From Bretschneidera sinensis (lineage: Eukaryota > Streptophyta > Magnoliopsida > Brassicales > Akaniaceae), in the NCBI GenBank assembly GCA_023935145.1, contig CM043702.1, positions 63,617,001 through 63,681,000 of the forward strand: a DNA stretch of 64,000 nucleotides. Reading direction: 5' to 3'. Shown one piece after another: positions 45,473 through 57,680 of this stretch (its first letter is position 1; every line of letters begins with the position of its first letter). The notes under the pieces were generated by a model. That model had not been told where the DNA came from. It was given only the letters and a program-made list of their open reading frames with translations, and ran no database searches. The position numbers and the translations under genes are program-made.

Positions 45473-47222
45473 TGATGAGAGTCATAAAATGCATCTAAAC
45501 AATACTTAATTGTTAACACTTTAGGGTTAATCTCGATCATAATCATACTTTTACATGTTGATAACTCTAAAGTGTTATTAATAAATCATTGACTTAATTC
45601 GATGCATTTTCAGGTGCTTTGAGTACAAAAGAGATGATAAAGTGATCCATGTTTAAAGCGCCAAAAGATCTTGGGTGTCGGTGCTCGTTTTTGTCCAAGG
45701 TTTAGACATTTCCAAACATGATCTAAAGATAATTAAAAGTCTAAACCAAGGTTGGAACAATAAATTAAATTGAGTTAAAAGACTGCACACAAGTGTGTGC
45801 ATCACTTTGGAACAAGTTAAGGGTACGCACACTAGTGTGTGCACTTCTACATACAAGCTGAAGGAGTTTCACTAAATTGCCAGAATTTCCCGTACAGATT
45901 AATCATATTTGCAGATTAAACTGTATTGATGTAGGAAGAACCAGGAGATGAACTATATATGCTTAGAAAGATCCAGAAGTCTATTTTCTGGAGAATTTTA
46001 CAGTTCATAAAAAGGATTTTTCTAGAGAAAGTTATGGTAGTTTTAGTAGACACAGTCCAGGCCCCCAGAACAGCTTCAACCTAGCACCGCGCCTCTCACT
46101 GTCCAGCGCCCCAGCGCCCAGGCAAACAAGAGTGAGCACCTAGGTGCCCATGAACCAGCGCCGCACCACCCACTCACCTCCGAACCTGATTAGGGTGAGC
46201 AAATGACATTATTCCAAGACTAAACTGCCCCTCATGGGCTATAAATATGCCTTTAAGGAATGTGCAGCCAGGCAAGCAAGAAATTTAAGAGAGAAAGGAG
46301 GCAGAGAAAGAAAGGAAGGAAGGAAGGAAGAGAGAAAAAAACAGATTGGATCCAAGGGATCCAAATCTAGCATTCTTCCATTTTATTTCTAAGTTTCTTG
46401 AGGGCTAGAAATCAAGGGGGGAGAGCATCCATTTTGCTTTTCCACCTTGAACTCTATGGCCACATCAAGGGGAGAGCATCCTTATTACTCTTCCACCTTG
46501 ATTTCCATGGCCAACTAGTCTTCACACAAGGGAAAAGGATGAATCCTTAGGGATTTATTGTTCCTTATTTTCTGTTCTTGATTCAGTTGTACGGATTTAA
46601 TGTTGAATATTGTTTTATGAATTATTCATTAATTAAGTAAGAAGGATTTGAGTTCATGTGATAGATGCACTTTTTATTCTTCTTCTTTTAGATTCTCTTA
46701 ATCCGGTGATTGCATCCTTCTCCTCCTTTGAGGTTGTTTGGATGTGATTGATTCCGGTAGATTTATTTTATTGATTGTCCATTACTACGATATTGTCTTT
46801 TAAGATGTATTGTCGTTTCTTGATAATCTTTAAGATCGGTCATGTGTGCTTGAACCGAAATCAATGAGTAATTTGTAGCAATTATATTAGAGTTATAAAT
46901 GTGCTTGATTGAATATATTCCAATTGCTTGTTTGGGATGTAAAACTTGCAATCGAGATAAAATCAATTGAATCAAGAGTGGAAATAGGGAACGAACCTAA
47001 GGAGGATTCCCGGAACCTTGTTATTTCTTATTTATATTTCATTTACATTTACGCAATTTTCCTTTACATTATTTCACCATCAAAAACTCAAAAATATTTA
47101 GTTGAACTTTTATCATTCGTTTTAAGGTTCACATATTTTCCTTTGTACTTAACTTGTTTCCCTGTGGAATCGACACCCCAAAGCCGTACTACAATAACCG
47201 TGTTATACATTGGGCATAATCA
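45473..47222 (+). repeat. 3' LTR of TR-GAG-2
   Basis: 1750 bp, matching 39771-41477. It has about 44 bp more near 46550 (TTAGGGATTTATTGTTCC.. stretch), which is missing from the 5' LTR. The copia-like segment is at 45682-45866. Confidence 0.95.
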
Positions 47223-47910
47223 CCTGGGTTGAGCTGCGGCATGCCCTGTTCTAAGCCGCGGGGCCAGGCACACCTGATACTTCCTGATCAGCACTTTGGA
47301 TTGATGCATGAGGCTTGATCAAAATGCACAGGATCACTTAGACTTGTTGAAGGGCTATGATTGATTGGTCCTCAAGATCTAAGGGTTAAGGTTGTCTTGA
47401 AGATTGGTTCACGAAGTGGTTGCACTATATAAAGTATCATCTAGGAGCAATTCAAAGGGGAAGAGTGCAGTGCAGAGTGTGTGTGAAATAAAACAGATGG
47501 TGTGTGAGAGTGCAAAGACACAAAACACACAGGAGAGACTCATTCAAGGGAGGTTGGTTGTTTAGAGAGAGAGTATTATAGATTGGGGATTCAAGGGCCT
47601 TGTAAGTGGAATTTTCTTGAGGAAAATTCCAGGGAAACTCAAGTCCTTATCACTTTCTTTCTCTCTTCTTTCGTTCTTCAAGAACAAGAGGTTTCTTGAA
47701 GAGGTGTTGCTGTAACTTGTAAGAACTCATTGATTTAGTGCAGAGGGCTCGGAGGAGCTCACGGGGACGTAGGTACATTGTCAAACCTCGATAACAATTG
47801 TTGTGTTCTTTCTTTGATTGGTTTATTTCTGTTCATTATAAGTCATTCTAGACTTGAGTGTTTGGAAGATCACCACCTGGGCATCAAGAGGGGTGATTTC
47901 CAACACTTCA

Positions 47911-49699
47911 TACACTTAGTAAAAGTTTATCCTCATTTCCTTAATGCTTCTCGATAACTCTTGGATTAATTTAAGATCTTATTTTTCACCTGTCATTAAG
48001 CTTTCTTACACAATCACAACGTTTAGAAATCTTCAATCTCCTTAACTAATTTCTTTACTAAACATTTCTCCCAACACTATTCCTTCCTAATTTATTCTGA
48101 ACTTCATCTTGTCTTGAATTATAAATTTTCTCTTGAATTTCTTTTTCTCTCTTCCATTTTCTTTATTTAACTTTCTCTTAGTTTTACATCCCATATTTAT
48201 CTCTCTTCCACAAAATTACTCTAATACACTTAAATTTCCCCAAAATCTTGATTCCCAATTCTACATTTCCTTAATACGTCAATTGACATTGTAATCTCTT
48301 TTTCTAAACGTATCATTCATACTTTGCAATTCATTAACTTTTCTAGTATTTCAACCACATCTAAAACAAGTCATCAACAATTCCATTTGGATTTTAAGCT
48401 CTTCAAAACTTTAGTTCGTCACCACATATCTCTTACTAGGTCCAACTTAGTGTTCCTCAAATTTGTGTCTCCAAGTAATATAAAGCTTTTAAGTTCACCT
48501 AACTAGCATCAACCATTTAATTATTCATCCCTAATTTATAACTCAAGGCTTCTTAGGCTTCGAATAAATCCACCATCTCTTTGTATTAAACTTCTATTAA
48601 CTTTAAGATCAAATCAAAATCTACTACACCTTTCTCCTGTACAAGTTCTTACACAACAATTTCTACATTCCAATATACTTATTTTACTAAATTTCTTAAA
48701 GCCTTAAAACACTATGAAAATTTTACTTGTAATTTACCTAACACCATCATTCATTACTTGATTAACTTTTCTTGTTTTACTGTCATCTCTCTTTACTAAA
48801 ACTTATTCCTTACTCTAACCACTTATCCAACAATTTTCTGTTTTTAAATTGTTAGTCTCTCTATACGCTTACCAATACTTTAATTACTCTTCTTAAGTCT
48901 CACATCCTAACAATAAACTTACATCTTTTCAACTCTCAAACTTCCCCAATTTTTCTAAATGATAGCACAACCCGTTACTCAACAACTACCTTCCTCCCAC
49001 TCTCATTAATCAAGCTTACACATACAAACCATTTACGTAAAACTTTATTTATTTTAAGTTTACAATTTGTATATTAACTATTTCTTAGGCCAAGACTACA
49101 CAGTGATCATACAATCATCATCTCCAAAAACTTTAGCATCTACAACATGATAAGAAATAATCAACTTAAATGTTATGCATAATTCAACATAGTTCACTAA
49201 TTCAATACAACTCATTTTCATTCATACTAGGAAATCATTCTTAATAATACTTCTAAGTATTACTGTTCTACCAGTGTTCACACAAGTCAAAGTAAAGCTT
49301 TCAAGTAAATAAAATTACTTAAGAAATAAATCTTGCTCTCACTCTTCATCTTTCAATCTTCTCATCAAACAACCATCCACATAATAGCATTCTTACAAGC
49401 ATAAGGAAAGTATATTAATCAAAGTGTTTGTATCAAGACAAAGCATTTAAAATCAATATTGTCATCAAAGAAATGATTAATAAGTTTCACAAACACAACA
49501 CCATAAGATTATCTCAATAGTACTTATTCAATTAATACCAAAACAAAAGTCAACTCGACTTGTTCTCAAAATATTTTACCCCACCTAAACCATTACTGGT
49601 TATAATCCTTAAATGGCATCCTCTCTATAACCATCCCATACAACACATCATGTAACTAAAGTCTATAGAACCATAAACCTAAAGCTCTGATACCAAAAA
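47911..49699 (-). other. E internal region, PBS-proximal piece
   Basis: Collinear with F 54710-56382 (for example the TACTTAGTAAAAGT start matches 54705). Contains the primer site complement GCTCTGATACCA at 49684-49695, four bases from LTR2. No open frame longer than about 60 codons on the minus strand and no gag motif. Pyrimidine-rich on the + strand. Confidence 0.75.
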
Positions 49700-52600
49700 T
49701 GTAATGACCTATCATGAGTGGGTTCTACTCGAAATGACTCCATTACCTTTCAGCATTGAGCACCTTAACTAAAGATGCAAACACATAAGTCAAACAACAA
49801 TCCTTTCAAACAATTACAATTCAAAATAAACATTTAATCTCAATACAATAAAACTTTAAATACCAAAAACAACTCTTAAAGCTTTACAAGAAGCACAAAG
49901 AAATAGAGAACTTTCTTGAATACTCCAAACTTATACACTTTTACAAATACTAAACCGAAGAAAAACTTAAACTCCCAATGAGACTCAAACAATGAGGATG
50001 CTATCGACGATGACCTTACTAAGGTCTTCCATCAACTTTGACCACAAACCTTCCAGTGATTTCTTGAAATGTTAGTAACAATGAGGGGGATTAGTTAAAA
50101 AGCTCAATTAGTAAACACTTTACTAAAAGTAATTGTTTTAGGAGCATTCTTCTTAAATTTAAAATCCTTATTTTATAATTCATAAAGTAGATATAGGTAT
50201 AAAATGACTTATATCTTTTAGATTTTCAAAGGAGAGTCCAATCTTTATAAAAATGAAATTTTATAAATAGAAGCACAAATATACACAATTTCGGATACTT
50301 CTATTACTATTATTCACTGAAGAAAAAAACCATTTCCAGAAATTTTACATATAATTTAAGTTATTACAGTAGAGCATAATCTTAACATATAATTGGTGCA
50401 AACTATTTATTTATAATGTTCATCTCAATATATATTTATTATATCACAAGCAATTATCACCCACATGTATTTCATTTAATAATTCACGTCGTGTGCCTTT
50501 CATAGGCTAATAATCAAGTTTACCCCTCAAGGGCCAAACACAAAATATTACCACCATCGTTCACATACAACTTATGCCTCTCATGGGCAAAATCACATTT
50601 TTCACCAATCATCATTGGAATGAATGCAATGCAATATGATGGAAGTTCAATTCTTTATTCATTTCTTTTCAATTCATTTTCATTTACCGTTCACTGGGCT
50701 AATCATATAACAACGGGGACGTATTTCCACGTAAATAGTTTGGATCCCCTCCCTACCCCTTACTGGGGGGTCCTTACATCTAAACAACTAGAATCCCCCT
50801 ATCTCTTACCAGACGGAGTATTATTATTAAACAACTAGGATCCCCTCCCTACCCTTAACCGAGCGAAGTTCCAACATTTACATGATTATGCAATATGAAG
50901 ATCCAAACAACCTTTAACTCAATTATCCATCCACTACTCATGTCATTAAATTCAGAACAAAAGTAATCATACACTAAATATCATAACAATTCAAAATACT
51001 AGTGAAAGAATGATCAACAATTAAATTAAGCAATCATTTATTTCACACAAGTCCATACGTCAATCATTTCCATTCAAGGGTGTATATTCACCAAATTATT
51101 AGACAAGTAAATATCAACCATTTTTAGGTCTAATTCTTATACAAGCACAATCTTTACATATATAAAATTTTCATTACATTATCGTATATAAATCTATAAC
51201 TTTCCAATTTAGTAGTTATCGACTCGACTAGCATAATGTTCCTATAAGAGAGGTATATCAAGAAGCTTATACAAGCAACCATATATACACATGTACATAT
51301 ATAGTTATATATTCAATACTTATTTTCATATAGTTTTTAGTATAGTTCCAATCGTTATGTCCATTATGTTCTTACAATCCTTTCGTTGTTATTTTTGTCA
51401 TAAATCATCACGTTTATTAGGAATAAAGTGGTACTCACTTCTTATACTATTAAACCCTAATCTTTATATACTACTAATTATAATTCATGAACAAATCAAA
51501 TTTTCATACTTTTAATCTTTTACTTTTAGTACACAAGTTATTAAGCTTACTAGAAGTAAGGTGAATCTCACCTTTATTGTACCAAGCTCCAAACTTTGAT
51601 TACTTCCTAGCCTTTGGTGTTTTCCCCCAATTACACTTAACGTATATAATTAGTTAGTATACTAGTTCAAGAAACATACAAGTTAAATACACCCAAATAT
51701 ATCATAGAGTTCATATTAGCATACGAAACTAGAAGTTAAGTCTTAAACCTTCTTCCTTTTATTTAAAGCTTTTATAAACCTTTATTTGGCATAGTTTAAA
51801 ACAAATGAAATATCGAATATCTTATCTTTCAAAACTTTAACATGCATTTAAGTTTATAGTACCTTGGAAGAAATCTATGTTGAAATACTTTAAAAAAAGT
51901 GACTTATTTTGGGAAAAACTGGGATGAAAACAGGTTCAAGGGCTCGAACAGTCAACATTCCATATTCAGCAGTCGATTGTAGTCTACTTGGAAGCTTGTA
52001 TAGTCAACTATCCAAATGGGCAGTCGACTACCCAATGACTAGAGAGGTTGCATAGTCGACTATCTAGTCATAAAATCTAAAAATTTAGGGCAAAAACACC
52101 ATTTTTCTTCAAAATAACTACTTGTCTTCTATGGAATTTCCAATCCAAACCAAATACAAGTTTTCAAGGGTTTCAAATCAAACATTTTTACATTACCCAA
52201 AGCAAAATTTCATGTGAAAACACATCAAACTTATAAACCTAACACAAAACCATTTTCTTTAAAAACAACTCTTTTCTCAAGTTTTTCTTAAGCAAGGTTT
52301 TCAAATCAAACTTCTAAAAACTTCATTCTCTAGTTTAATAAACAAGCTTGATACTTTACAAGTAAAGAAGAACAAGATTTACCTCAAGGTTAGCAAGAAA
52401 CTCTCATCATTTCCTTTCTCTTCCTCATTTTCTTTCTCTCTTTCTTCTTCCTTTCTTTTTCTCTTCTATTTTTGTAAGTTTTCTAGAGGGTTCCAGCATT
52501 TGCTGGTCTCTTCTTTTCTCTTATATTCTATTTATAGTCAGTCTTTAACCTTATTGCACACTAACTCTTCTAGTTTGCACCCCTTCCTATTTCCACCAGA

Positions 52601-52857
52601 CAACTTTCCAAATTTCAGTTTTTTCTTAGTTCCTCTTACCATTCTTCAAAAGTTCTAAAACAAATCTCAAATGACAAGTATTTTAATATTTGTTCCTTGA
52701 TTTATCTACTTGTCCCCATGTTTCACAAATTCAATTACAATAATAAATAATAAAAAAATTAGCTCAAATCTGAATAAGCATATAAAAAATGCATTGAAGT
52801 GAAACTCTATGATTTTTAATATATTTGTTAAAATACCGGGCTCTATAATTCTCCCCT
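49700..52857 (-). repeat. LTR2: complete LARD LTR shared by units E and F
   Basis: 3158 bp, from TGTAATGACC to CTCTATA on the + strand. It has a primer site on its left side (E) and the polypurine tract CTCCCCTACTAAT on its right side (F, 52859), so it is the 5' LTR of E and the 3' LTR of F at once. CAGTCGACT-type words cluster at 51944-52070. On the minus strand CTATAAATAG near 52541 is a TATA candidate. It is the only complete copy of this LTR in the window. Confidence 0.85.
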
Positions 52858-55800
52858 ACTAATAAAAATTTCATCCCCTAAATTTCCTTGACCATGGTTC
52901 ACAATTATTAGGATTATCCCTTTCCTAGTCTGTATCATATTCTCTTCCATTCAATTCATTTAAAAAAAAAAGAAGAATTCCTCAATAAAAATTCTTGTTA
53001 AAAGTATCAATCAAAATCTTTTCCTTTACATCTTTCTTTTATCATTTTCTTTCAAAAACTTAAAGGTTCACTAGCTCATATTCTTCTTTGAATCCTTTAA
53101 CTTCTATCTCAACATCGTGAGATAAGGGTCTCAAATATGGTATGACTTAAAACTTGCATTTCCCCCAAAGATGTTTCTCCGCAAGGTCACTTGCTGATAA
53201 ATAGTTTTCTTTTATCATCTAGTAATTTTATTCTTAACTAGCATTATACTTGGAATCCATCAATAGTGTTACTAAAATTTTAGTACTTACTTCAACTTAG
53301 TCCTTTACTCAAATCCTTAATTCCTTAATTCATTTTTTTTTTCACTAGGGTATGCTTACCAATATATTCATTCAACTCACTATAATAGCAACAGTTAAGT
53401 ACTTTATGCTCCATTATAACTCCAATTTGACTAGTCCTTCCTTGACAACCATAGATACGTCGTAATTCATTTCATAGCATCACTTGAATATTTCACAAAT
53501 CAATTAACTTCATTTACAATTAGTAGCTTCATTCTAAAAGTCTCCATTTAAACTCATCCAGTTAGTTACCTTCAATAATAACTTACCTAATTTATTATCC
53601 TTAATACTTACTTACACCTCCCAATGATTTTCTTTTACATAAATTCCCTTTTGGGGTTGATTATACTTCAAATTTTTCATTTTCTTAAAACCTTTCCATT
53701 CTTTTACATAACCCCCTAGATCAAATCTTCTACTCATTCCCCCGAGTTATAGACTTTATATCTCATATACTATCATTAATCCTCTTTCTTAGAAGGCTCT
53801 CCATCTGAAGAATTTCTAAGGGTCTTTACCCTATAACCTTATAGTTATTAGTCTTTGTATTAACTAATTCTTACATCTTTTTCCCAATATTTTTTTAAAA
53901 TTTTAAACTTCTTAGTCATTCGTGCACGTAACATCTCAAATCATACTTCAACTTTTATCTTAAAACTCGTATCTTTATCTCTTCTCCAACTCATTCTTTT
54001 ATACTTTGATTTCTTTTCTTTTTAGCCATTCTATCTTCAATATCTTTAATGGCTTCACACTTTTCGCAATTATACTTCATATAAAGTTTCAATCGAATCA
54101 ATAATTAGATACAAATTCATAAATTCTCAAATATAAATTAACATGTTCTCAATGGACCACGATCCTCTCCATTTGAGGATTTAAATGGAAGTTAAGTTCA
54201 TAGTGAGATTGAATGTCATAATGACAAATTTGAATTTAAATATTTTTCATTTGATGATGTGGCATTCAATCTCATCATAAACTTAACTCCATTTCAATTA
54301 TCAAATGGAGAGGATCATGATCCATTCTCAACATCTTGGTTTGCTATCAAAATCATAAATTTATTGGGTTACTCCATCTCTTTCTAATTTTAGCAACACG
54401 GTCTAATACAAGTACCCAATAATTTTCTTCATCATTCCTAAGTTCCAATATCTCCCTCCTTTGTGTAATAACTAAGTTGTAGCACATATTTCCTCATTTC
54501 TTACTTGATCTCTTATCGTCTAGCTTACCGAAATATAATATCTTTATCTCTTTATTCTACCTCTATCCTTCCAATAATCCTTAAATGCTTGATCCTTCAT
54601 TGACTTAACTATACCTTCAAAATAATAGTCAATATTTACAACACAAAGTCTTAATCAAATCTTAAAAAGGTATCCCTTAACTCAATCATAAATGATATCT
54701 CCCTTTATATACTTAGTAAAAGTCTACTTTTAATTTCCTTAGTGCTTTTCAATAACCCCTTGATTAACATAAGATCTCCCTTTCACTTTTCATTAAGTTT
54801 CCTCACAATTTCACAACATTTCATAACCTCTAATATTTTTAATTATCTCATTTAATAAACATTTCTTCTAGCACTATTCCTTCCTAGGGTGTTCCGAACT
54901 TTAAAGGCTCTTAAGTTATGACTCCTCTCTCGAAATCCTTATTTTTTTTCTTTTATTTTCATTGTCCAACTATCTCTTGGACTTGCTTACCATATCCATC
55001 TCTCTTCTATGATAACTATAATAATGTTCTTATATCTTACCAACCTCTTGATCTTCTATGTCACATTCCTAAGACATATCCAAAATAACATTCCTCAATT
55101 TGCATTTTTAAGTTCAAAATAACTAGCATTAACCATTTAATTATTTCTTTCAAAATAAAAAAAATAAAGGTTTACTACACCTTTTCTCTTTACAATTTCT
55201 TGTGTAATAGTTTCCACTTCCCTAATTGTTTCCTTAAAGTTCCCATTTAACTCAAAACTTTATAAATGACTTACCTAGCACCATCTATGCTTCATTCAAT
55301 TATTTCTCTCGTTTTACTTCAATAACTTCCAACTATACTTGATTCCTCGCACTAAACACATATCCAACAATTTACTCTTGATTCCTCATACTAAACACTT
55401 ATCCAACAATTTACTCTTAATCCTTTTTATACTCGTTGCTCCATCTACGCCCTTACCAATACATTAATTATCCTTTTTAAGTCTTGCATCCTAACGATAT
55501 ACTTACAACTTCTGTGAATCGGTACTACTTTCTAACTCTTCGAACTTCTCCATATTTTTCAATTTTTAACATAGTCCAGACTTCCAAAGTACTTCAACCT
55601 GACATTCAAATAACTACCTTCTTCATATACTCAACACTTAAGCATGCACACATACAAACTCACTAATGAAAACTTTATCTATTTCATATTCACAATCTCG
55701 ACAATTTCTATAATAGCTATTTATTAAGTCAATGCTATGTAGTATCCACACAATCATCATTCAAGAGCACCTTGGCACATTCAATATGAAAAATAAATCA

Positions 55801-56382
55801 TTAATAAAACATGTTTACATAACTCGATTTAGTTTAACAAACTTAGCACAACTCATTTAAAACTTAGAACTTTAGAAAAATCATCTTAAAAATATCTCTC
55901 AATCTTCTAACTAGCAATTTTTTAATAATTATCAATGCTCACAAAATCAAGGCAAAAACTTTCGAGATAAAATTTCTTCTCTTAAAGGAAAACTTTCCCG
56001 TACTCTTTTCACCTTTCTATTCCTCTTCAAATAACCAAACAACATAGTAACATCTTTACAAACATATGAATGACATAACAATCAAAGTATTTAAATTCTA
56101 TATTATCACCAAGACAATCATCCATAAGGTGTCACAAAACACAAGAAGTTATTCCATCAATACAAAGTTTACACAACATCCAAACAGAAGTCGACTCAAC
56201 TTTGGTCTCAAGATATTTTACCCCCACTTAAACCAAACCCCCACTTAAACCATTATTGGTTATCCTTCCTAGAAGGCATCCTCTCTAACTCTACAAACCC
56301 GACCTTTTATAACTACTCCATGCACTGCAGACCATACAACTAAGTCTATAGAACCTTAAACCTAAGGCTCTGATACTAAAAA
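52858..56382 (-). other. Internal region of LARD-like unit F
   Basis: 3525 bp between LTR2 and LTR3, with polypurine tract at 52859-52872 and primer site complement GCTCTGATACTA (one change from E) at 56367-56378. Collinear with the reconstructed interior of E. No minus-strand frame of 60 codons or more and no recognisable retroviral domain. One MITE (54153-54324) is inserted. Either a true LARD interior or a coding region decayed beyond recognition; the equal length of E and F favours the first. Confidence 0.75.
54153..54324. mobile_element. Foldback MITE of 172 bp
   Basis: Almost the whole element is an inverted repeat: left arm TGGACCACGATCCTCTCCAT..., right arm ...ATGGAGAGGATCATGATCCA, with arms of about 73 bp that pair with few mismatches. 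It is flanked by 7-bp direct repeats TTCTCAA (54146-54152, 54325-54331). The collinear place in unit E (38190-38196) has a single TTCTCAA and no element. Superfamily not certain: a 7-bp duplication is close to, but not the same as, the 8 bp of hAT and the 9 bp of Mutator types. Confidence 0.9.
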
Positions 56383-56749
56383 TGTAATGACCCATCCCGA
56401 GTGAGCCCTACTCAAGATGCAAACATACATGTTAAACAACAATCCTTTCAAACAATTACAATTCAAAATAAACATGTAATCTCAATATAATAAATCTTTA
56501 AATACCAAAAACCAACTCTTAAGGTTTTAGAAGAGACACAAAGAAATAGAAAACTTTCTTGAATACTCCTAACTTATATACTTTTACAAATACTAAACTG
56601 AAGCAAAACTTAAACTCCCAAAGAGATTCAAACAATGAGGATGTCGTGGATGATGGCCTTACTAAGGTCCTCCATCAACTTTGGCAACAAACCTTCCAGT
56701 GATTTCCTAAAATGTTAGTAAAAATGAGGAGCTGAGCTAAAAAACTCAC

Positions 56750-57584
56750 TGTTGGAAATCATCTTGACAAGATGCCCAGGTGGTGATCTTCCAAACACCC
56801 AAGTCTTGGATGACTTGTAGAAAGAATTTCAGCAATCGAACTCAAGAACAGAAAATCAAAGAAAGAAAGAAGACAAGTAATTTGTTGTCGAGGTTCGGCA
56901 ATGTGCCTACGTCCCCGTGAGTTTCTCCGAACTCGCTGCACTATCTCAATGGTTCTTACAAAGTTACAGCAATCCCCTTCAAGAATCCAAGTTCTTGAAG
57001 AAACAAGAAGAGAAGGAAGAAGATGAGAACTCAACAACGTTCTCTAATCTAATCTATACTCTCTCTATCTAATTACAACCAGCCTCACTACAAGAGTCCC
57101 TCTTGTGTTTATGTCTCTCTACACAATTCTTTCTTAGTGTTTACAATGATCTCACAATGTCACAAAACTCTCTTGTATGTGTGTTTTTGTATCTTGTATT
57201 ATCTTATGAAATGAGGCCTTGAAAACCCCTTTTATAGCCTCTTAATTCTTGGACATTCTTGTGAGTCATTATCCTCCCTTTGATCATGTTCTTCCTTTAA
57301 TCTCAGCCCTACATCACTCTCCAAGTGATGTTGTGTGTTTTGGTGTGGTGCTGTGTGCTGCGGCGTGACCTGATGCTGCAGCCACCTGATGATGTGCGCA
57401 CACCTCCTGCCTGTGGGCAGAAACTTCCACAGTAGTGTGTCTGACCTTCCTATGCTCAAAATTGAAGCACACACATGTGTGCAACCTTATAACTTGCTGA
57501 ACTTTGATATCCCATAATTGGTTTGGACATTAACCAACCTTAGACCATGTTTGGACATGTTTGAAACTTAGGCAAATAACAACA
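56750..57584 (-). repeat. 3' LTR of copia I
   Basis: 835 bp, + strand TGTTGGAAATCATC...AAATAACAACA; matches 61266-62100 without gaps. Next to it, an A-run (57608-57621) precedes the end of the coding region. Confidence 0.95.
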
Positions 57585-57680
57585 ATCTCTACCTTTGTCT
57601 AAGTGTTCAAAAAAAAAAAAAACAAAACCTGAACCATTGTGCAGAAAGTTTCGGGATCCAAACTCATATTGAGTTACCAA

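Larger units (their letters stand above)
39771..47222 (+). mobile_element. TR-GAG-2: gag-only Athila-type Ty3 element
   Basis: Perfect 5-bp duplication CCTGG (39766-39770, 47223-47227). LTRs 39771-41477 and 45473-47222 run TGATGAGAGTC...GTAATCA or CATAATCA. Primer site at 41483-41500, one gag frame at 41922-43475, the post-pol motif at 43501-43532, then a long non-coding 3' part and polypurine tract (GTTGGGGGTTG, 45462-45472). There is no protease, RT, RNase H or integrase: gag is followed 25 bp later by the motif that usually comes after pol. It is inserted in copia solo LTR D. Confidence 0.95.
39591..47905 (+). repeat. Solo LTR D (copia A/B-related), split by TR-GAG-2
   Basis: Left part 39591-39770 (TGTTGGTATTTGTCTAAGG...) and right part 47228-47905 (...GGTGATTTCCAACA), with perfect duplications CTTCA at 39586-39590 and 47906-47910. 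Joined length is about 858 bp, the usual size of these copia LTRs. It has its own GC-rich words (GGCGCCTC, GCTGCGGC) and TATATAAAG near 47427. No internal domain remains on either side. Confidence 0.95.
18308..52857 (-). mobile_element. LARD-like Ty3-type element E, minus strand, heavily interrupted
   Basis: Read on the minus strand: 5' LTR 49700-52857, primer site complement GCTCTGATACCA at 49684-49695, internal region (47911-49699, 39558-39590, 37196-38717, 19178-19494), then a truncated 3' LTR 18308-19177. The internal region, once insertions are removed, totals about 3.6 kb, close to the 3.5 kb of unit F. I could recognise no gag, RT or integrase motif in it, and no long open frame on the coding-sense strand. 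A 3.2-kb LTR with a 3.5-kb non-coding interior fits the LARD class. The primer site and LTR start (TGTAATGACC) resemble chromovirus G, a possible mobilising partner. Confidence 0.75.

Noticed and set aside
47228..47905. Separate copia LTR fragment
   Set aside because: It is the right part of solo LTR D; the CCTGG duplication and the outer CTTCA duplication show that both parts belong together.
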